Part shown: positions 60,674 through 64,000 of the stretch, piece by piece | How the letters are laid out: each line of letters begins with the position of its first letter | Position numbering within the stretch: position 1 is the first letter of the stretch | Assembly (NCBI GenBank): GCA_029783825.1 | Contig: JAREIK010000781.1 | Location: forward strand, 992,001-1,056,000 | Direction: 5' to 3' | Length of the DNA stretch: 64,000 nt | DNA from: Sapria himalayana | Lineage: Eukaryota; Streptophyta; Magnoliopsida; Malpighiales; Rafflesiaceae | Notes under the pieces: generated by a model | What the model was told of the DNA's origin: nothing | The model's database searches: none | What the model saw: the letters and a program-made list of their open reading frames with translations, nothing else | Made by a program: the position numbers and the translations under genes

Positions 60674-60769
60674 CTTAGGTGTGAAATAGGAAGAAGGTCC
60701 AGCAGCATCACGTTCAAACTCTGACAATTGGGCGCCATGCTTGTAAATCTCCATGTGGAACTGTGGGGC
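60674..60769 (-). CDS. plant TOM20-like import receptor, late exon
   Basis: A 96-nt exon reading APQFHMEIYKHGAQLSEFER then DAAGPSSYFTPK, after the acceptor 'cttgtattag' and before a GTCCTC donor, phase zero at both ends. APQ-H-EI-KHG is the block that follows the TPR region in plant TOM20. The downstream exon with the C-terminal membrane anchor was looked for down to 60200 and not found. See the entry at 63156-63325. Confidence 0.6.
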
Positions 60770-60954
60770 CTAATACAAGAACAGGCATTACTAGAGTACA
60801 GCAAACCATCTCAACACATGCATATTACCACAGGGGCTACAGCCTACAGCTCTGACCACAGGGGCGGTGATAGCCCTGATCCCCACCCAAGGGGTCCCAG
60901 TGACTGGTCAAGAGGCCCCAATCTGGCCCGAGGAAACAACGGGTTCAACAAAAC

Positions 60955-61000
60955 CAGTGCCACTTGCTCAAATCAATATAAATTGACTCCATTGCTACCC
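60955..61000 (-). pseudogene. possible degenerate middle exon of the TOM20-like gene
   Basis: Between the two clear exons the family needs a short block of the type DE-P-NELY-KSLE-AAK. The minus strand here reads GSNGVNLY, a stop, then FEQVAL between an AG and a GT. The likeness is weak and includes an in-frame stop; if real, it would mark the gene as a pseudogene. Confidence 0.2.
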
Positions 61001-61100
61001 TGTTCATCCAAGACAATGATGATAAAAATTGCAGGAGACAATTATACATTAATTATCATCATCAAAACATGAATATACATATTGTTCACGGTTAAGTTTT

Positions 61101-61302
61101 GAGGGATAGGAGAGAGAGAGAGAGAGAGAGAGAAGAGATTGGAGAGTGGGAGAGAGAAAGAGGGAGAGGGGAGAAGGAGAGAGAGAGAGAGATAAAAAGA
61201 GAGGGGAGAGAGTAGAGAAAAGGAGGGGGAGAAGAGAGAAAGAGGGGAGGAGAGAGGGAAAGAAGAGAGATGGGGGAGAAGGGAGCAAGAGGGAGAGAGA
61301 GG

Positions 61303-61333
<31 letters not shown>

Positions 61334-61630
61334 GGGTGGAGAGAGAGAGGGAGGGAGAGGGGTGGAGAGAGAGAGGGAGGGAGAGGGGAGGAGAGAGAGA
61401 GAGGGAGGGAGAGGGGAGGAGAGAGAGAGAGGGAGAGGGGAGGAGAGAGAGAGAGAGAGAGGGGAGGAGAGAGAGAGAGAGAACAGGGAGAGGGGAGAAG
61501 AGAGAGAGAGATAGAGAGAGAAGAGGGAGAGGGGAGAAGAGAGAGAAGAGGGAGAGGGAAGAAGAGAGAGAAGAGGGAGAGGGGAGGAGAGAGAGAGAGA
61601 GAGAGAGAAGGGAAGAGGGAAAGAGGTATC
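61101..61630. repeat. GA-rich microsatellite (GAGA/GAGGG)
   Basis: About 530 bp of GA dinucleotides broken by GGG, with a loose ~25-30 bp higher-order period ('ggagaggggaggagagag'). Arg/Glu frames on the plus strand and Ser/Leu frames on the minus strand are artefacts. Confidence 0.93.
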
Positions 61631-62095
61631 ATTTTTATTAGAGAGTCCACCGGAGTTCAAGACTTAGATTTCTAGAGAGAGGGAAAGAGATGTACTATAA
61701 TTTTTATTAGGACCAAAATCAGAGTTCAAACCTTAAATTTATAGAGATAAAGAGAGAGAGAACACAATAATGTAACAACACAGAGAACATGTATACCACG
61801 TGCAACTGCAAGTGTGGAGTGTTCCTTGTCAAAGAAGACCTACAAATTAGTATATGTGTTTTGTAGTGATTTCGGATGTAAAATAAATTAAAACTTATTT
61901 GAATCAGTAATATTTCTATTTTTATAAATTTTTATAAATCTATTTTAATTTCAATATTATAAAACTTTACTTTATTTAGACATATATTTATTTATTTTAT
62001 TATTTCTAAATGTTGATGTATTAAAATTGTTATACAAAAATTAAATAGATAATTTATAAAAATAAAGACACTTGTCATCACACATTAACATACAT
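61631..62095. other. AT-rich spacer, probable intron of the TOM20-like gene
   Basis: Nothing coding is recognised. Two 'ggagttcaagacttagattt/cagagttcaaaccttaaattt' phrases repeat about 60 bp apart (61652 and 61711). Confidence 0.45.
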
Positions 62096-62985
62096 AACCT
62101 CATGATTCATAAATATATATGGATACAAAAAAGCAATTGGGCCACACTTTTCAACAAACAAACACACACACACTCACACTCACAACACACACAACACAAA
62201 CACAACAAAAACACTCGCACAACACACGCACACACCGCACACACACACGCCACAACACACCACACACACGCACACACAACACACACACACAACGCACACA
62301 CACCACACATACAAAAACATAACCTCGTGATTCATAAATATATATGGATACATAAAAATAATTGGGCCACACTCATACAACATACACACGCTCACACACA
62401 TACACACGCTCACACACATACACACACCACACAACACACACATGCACACACACATGCACACACACACAACACACACATGCACACACACACACAACACACA
62501 CACACAACACACACATGCACACACACACACAACACACACATGCACACACACACACACACAACACACACATGCACACACACACACACAACACACACATGCA
62601 CACACACACACACAACACACACATGCACACACACACACACAACACACACATGCACACACACACACACAACACACACATGCACACACACACACACAACACA
62701 CACATGCACACACACATGCACACACACACACACAACACACACATGCACACACACACACACAACACACAACACACACACACACACACACACACAACACACA
62801 CATGCGCACACACACAACACACACATGCACACACACACAACACACACATGCACACACACACACACAACACACAACACACACACACACACACACACAACAC
62901 ACACATGCGCACACACACAACAACACACACATGCGCACACACACACACAACGTGCGCACGCACACACACACACACACAATGATCT
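62095..62985. repeat. CA-rich minisatellite with duplicated flank
   Basis: A ~50-bp phrase beginning 'cataacctcatgattcataa' (62093) recurs at 62317, each copy followed by CA-rich sequence. From about 62430 to 62960 the array has a higher-order unit of roughly 30 bp built of 'acacacatgcacacacaca' plus 'caacacac'. Frames are His/Thr or Val/Cys repeats. Confidence 0.92.
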
Positions 62986-63155
62986 ATCTATGTTGGTCAA
63001 AAAATTGCAAGAATCATACCTTTAAAATAATCTCCAATGATTTTTGATAAAGGTCATTAGTTGGGTCCTACAAAAAAAAAAAATGGCCCTTAAGCAAAGG
63101 CAAACCAGCATTTAAAGAAGAATGGACAAGCACGAACTAAGAAGTGTAAAAGTAC

Positions 63156-63325
63156 CATGTCGATAGCCTGCTGAAAGTTGGCAGTGGCCTTTGCGAAGTG
63201 GATGGAGGCCTCGGCCCATTCCTGAGTTAAAAAGGCCAAAGAAGAATATGCATTTCCCAGGTTCCAAAAAGCATTATGCTTCTGAGGATCAAGCAGCACT
63301 GCCTCGTCCATCTTTGCAATTGCTT
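63156..63325 (-). CDS. plant TOM20-like mitochondrial import receptor, TPR exon
   Basis: A minus-strand exon between acceptor 'gctgctgtgcag' and a GTAC donor encodes EAIAKMDEAVLLDPQKHNAF, WNLGNAYSSLAFLTQEWAEA and SIHFAKATANFQQAIDM. Plant TOM20 has the same block (...A-SKLEEALLI-P-KH-T-W-LGNA-TS-AFLTPD--EA---F-KA--FFQQAVDE). TOM20 is the outer-membrane receptor that binds mitochondrial presequences with a TPR-like fold. Codon order is intact and the exon starts in the family's usual place. The N-terminal exons would lie beyond the right edge; the next 675 bases are intron-like repeats. Whether the gene is functional is unclear because the following exon block is not clearly found. Confidence 0.8.
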
Positions 63326-63429
63326 CTGCACAGCAGCACGCAGCAACAGAGGGCACCAATTTCAAAATTAAGAACAAAAGCTGCCCTTGAAACGTGACAT
63401 AAGATCTGTCTCACATTGCTGGTAATCGT

Positions 63430-63890
63430 CGATATACACTACGTAGTGCATATATACTGAGTAAATTTATTGTTAAATACATGCATATATACACTAAGTA
63501 GGAAAATGTTTTATACTTGGTCTACACACACTATGTATCGTAAGCATATACATGCATCCAATACATACATGCATACACACACACACACACACACACACTA
63601 AGTAGGGAATTTTATAGACTTGGTGTATAAACACTAAGTAGCATAAGTATATACATACATCCAATACATGCATACATATACTAAGAATGGAATTTTACAT
63701 ATTTAGTGTACAAATACTAATTAGTGTAAGTATATACATCCATCCAACACATGCATATGTATACTAATTAGAGACATTTATATACTTAGTGTACATACAC
63801 TAAGTAGCTTAAGTAGATACATGTATCTAATACATGCATTAATATACTAAGTAGGGAAATTTATGATTTCGTGCACTAAATAAAAAATAC
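63430..63890. repeat. degenerate tandem repeat with 'acactaagtag' motif
   Basis: About five units of roughly 75-115 bp, each with 'actaagtag(g)', 'atttatatacttagtgtaca' and 'tacatgcatccaatacatgc'-like words, plus a CA run at 63575-63598. The motif pair 'cactaagta'/'tacttagtg' makes each unit partly palindromic. Confidence 0.75.
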
Positions 63891-64000
63891 CTACAAAGAA
63901 GTCCCAAAAATTTTAATACTAACAAAAAGTACACCAACACATTTTAATATTTATATTTTGGTACACTAAAAATCAAAAACTCAAATTTGGTCCCCCACAT
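63891..64000. other. fragment of a dispersed AT-rich repeat
   Basis: Words 'aaaaagtacaccaacaca' and 'ttttggtacactaaaaatc' resemble the terminal parts of the inverted-repeat element at 56365 and pieces near 17040, 30500 and 41165. It is cut by the window end. Confidence 0.4.

Noticed and set aside
61042..61660. ~200-codon Ser/Leu/Pro frames on the minus strand and Arg/Glu frames on the plus strand
   Set aside because: They are translations of a GA dinucleotide array.
62072..63047. His/Thr-rich 200-317-codon frames and Val/Cys frames
   Set aside because: They are translations of the CA minisatellite, open in several frames at once.

Overview
This window looks like nuclear DNA of a flowering plant. 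It has spliced genes with GT-AG introns, an intron of 8.6 kb, a plant-type TOM20 receptor, a plant nodulin-like/NFD4 MFS transporter, and dense nested transposons of plant type: Ty3/Gypsy, Ty1/Copia, CACTA and short non-autonomous hAT elements. Coding exons are islands of balanced or high GC in very AT-rich DNA full of microsatellites. Nothing in the sequence fixes the species.

Layout. At 1-9.04 kb lies an old Gypsy-type element with ~2.5 kb LTRs, recognisable only by gag and protease remnants. At 9.7-10.5 kb on the minus strand is the large 3' exon of a conserved plant protein of unknown function. At 11.1-16.9 kb are GC-rich nDart-like hAT elements, one nested inside another with both target duplications still readable. 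At 18.2-29.8 kb are two neighbouring degenerate CACTA elements. The second carries an inserted block that ends in another CACTA-like terminus and holds an intron-bearing pseudogene of the AP-4 adaptor sigma subunit (28142-28907, minus).

From 31.5 to 42.3 kb is the three-exon MFS transporter gene. Its second intron holds a fold-back element, a 41-bp tandem array, a hAT element with a perfect 8-bp target duplication and a nearly complete Copia element. From 43.8 to 49.9 kb are decayed Copia fragments on the minus strand. From 50.7 to 55.5 kb is a four-exon ZNF511-like C2H2 zinc-finger gene, with a second copy of the same hAT family in its last intron. At 57.7-58.7 kb is an intronless ribonucleotide reductase small subunit gene (minus). 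At 59.3-60.1 kb is a long hexamer/dodecamer minisatellite. From 60.7 kb towards the right edge is a minus-strand TOM20-like gene, of which two exons are clear; its 5' exons lie outside the window.

The genes look unrelated in function (membrane transport, RNA/DNA-binding zinc finger, dNTP synthesis, mitochondrial import), as expected of eukaryotic neighbours. Most of the window is layered mobile DNA, and its most informative parts are the nested insertions and the captured AP-4 sigma gene fragment. All family assignments come from reading motifs; no database search was run.
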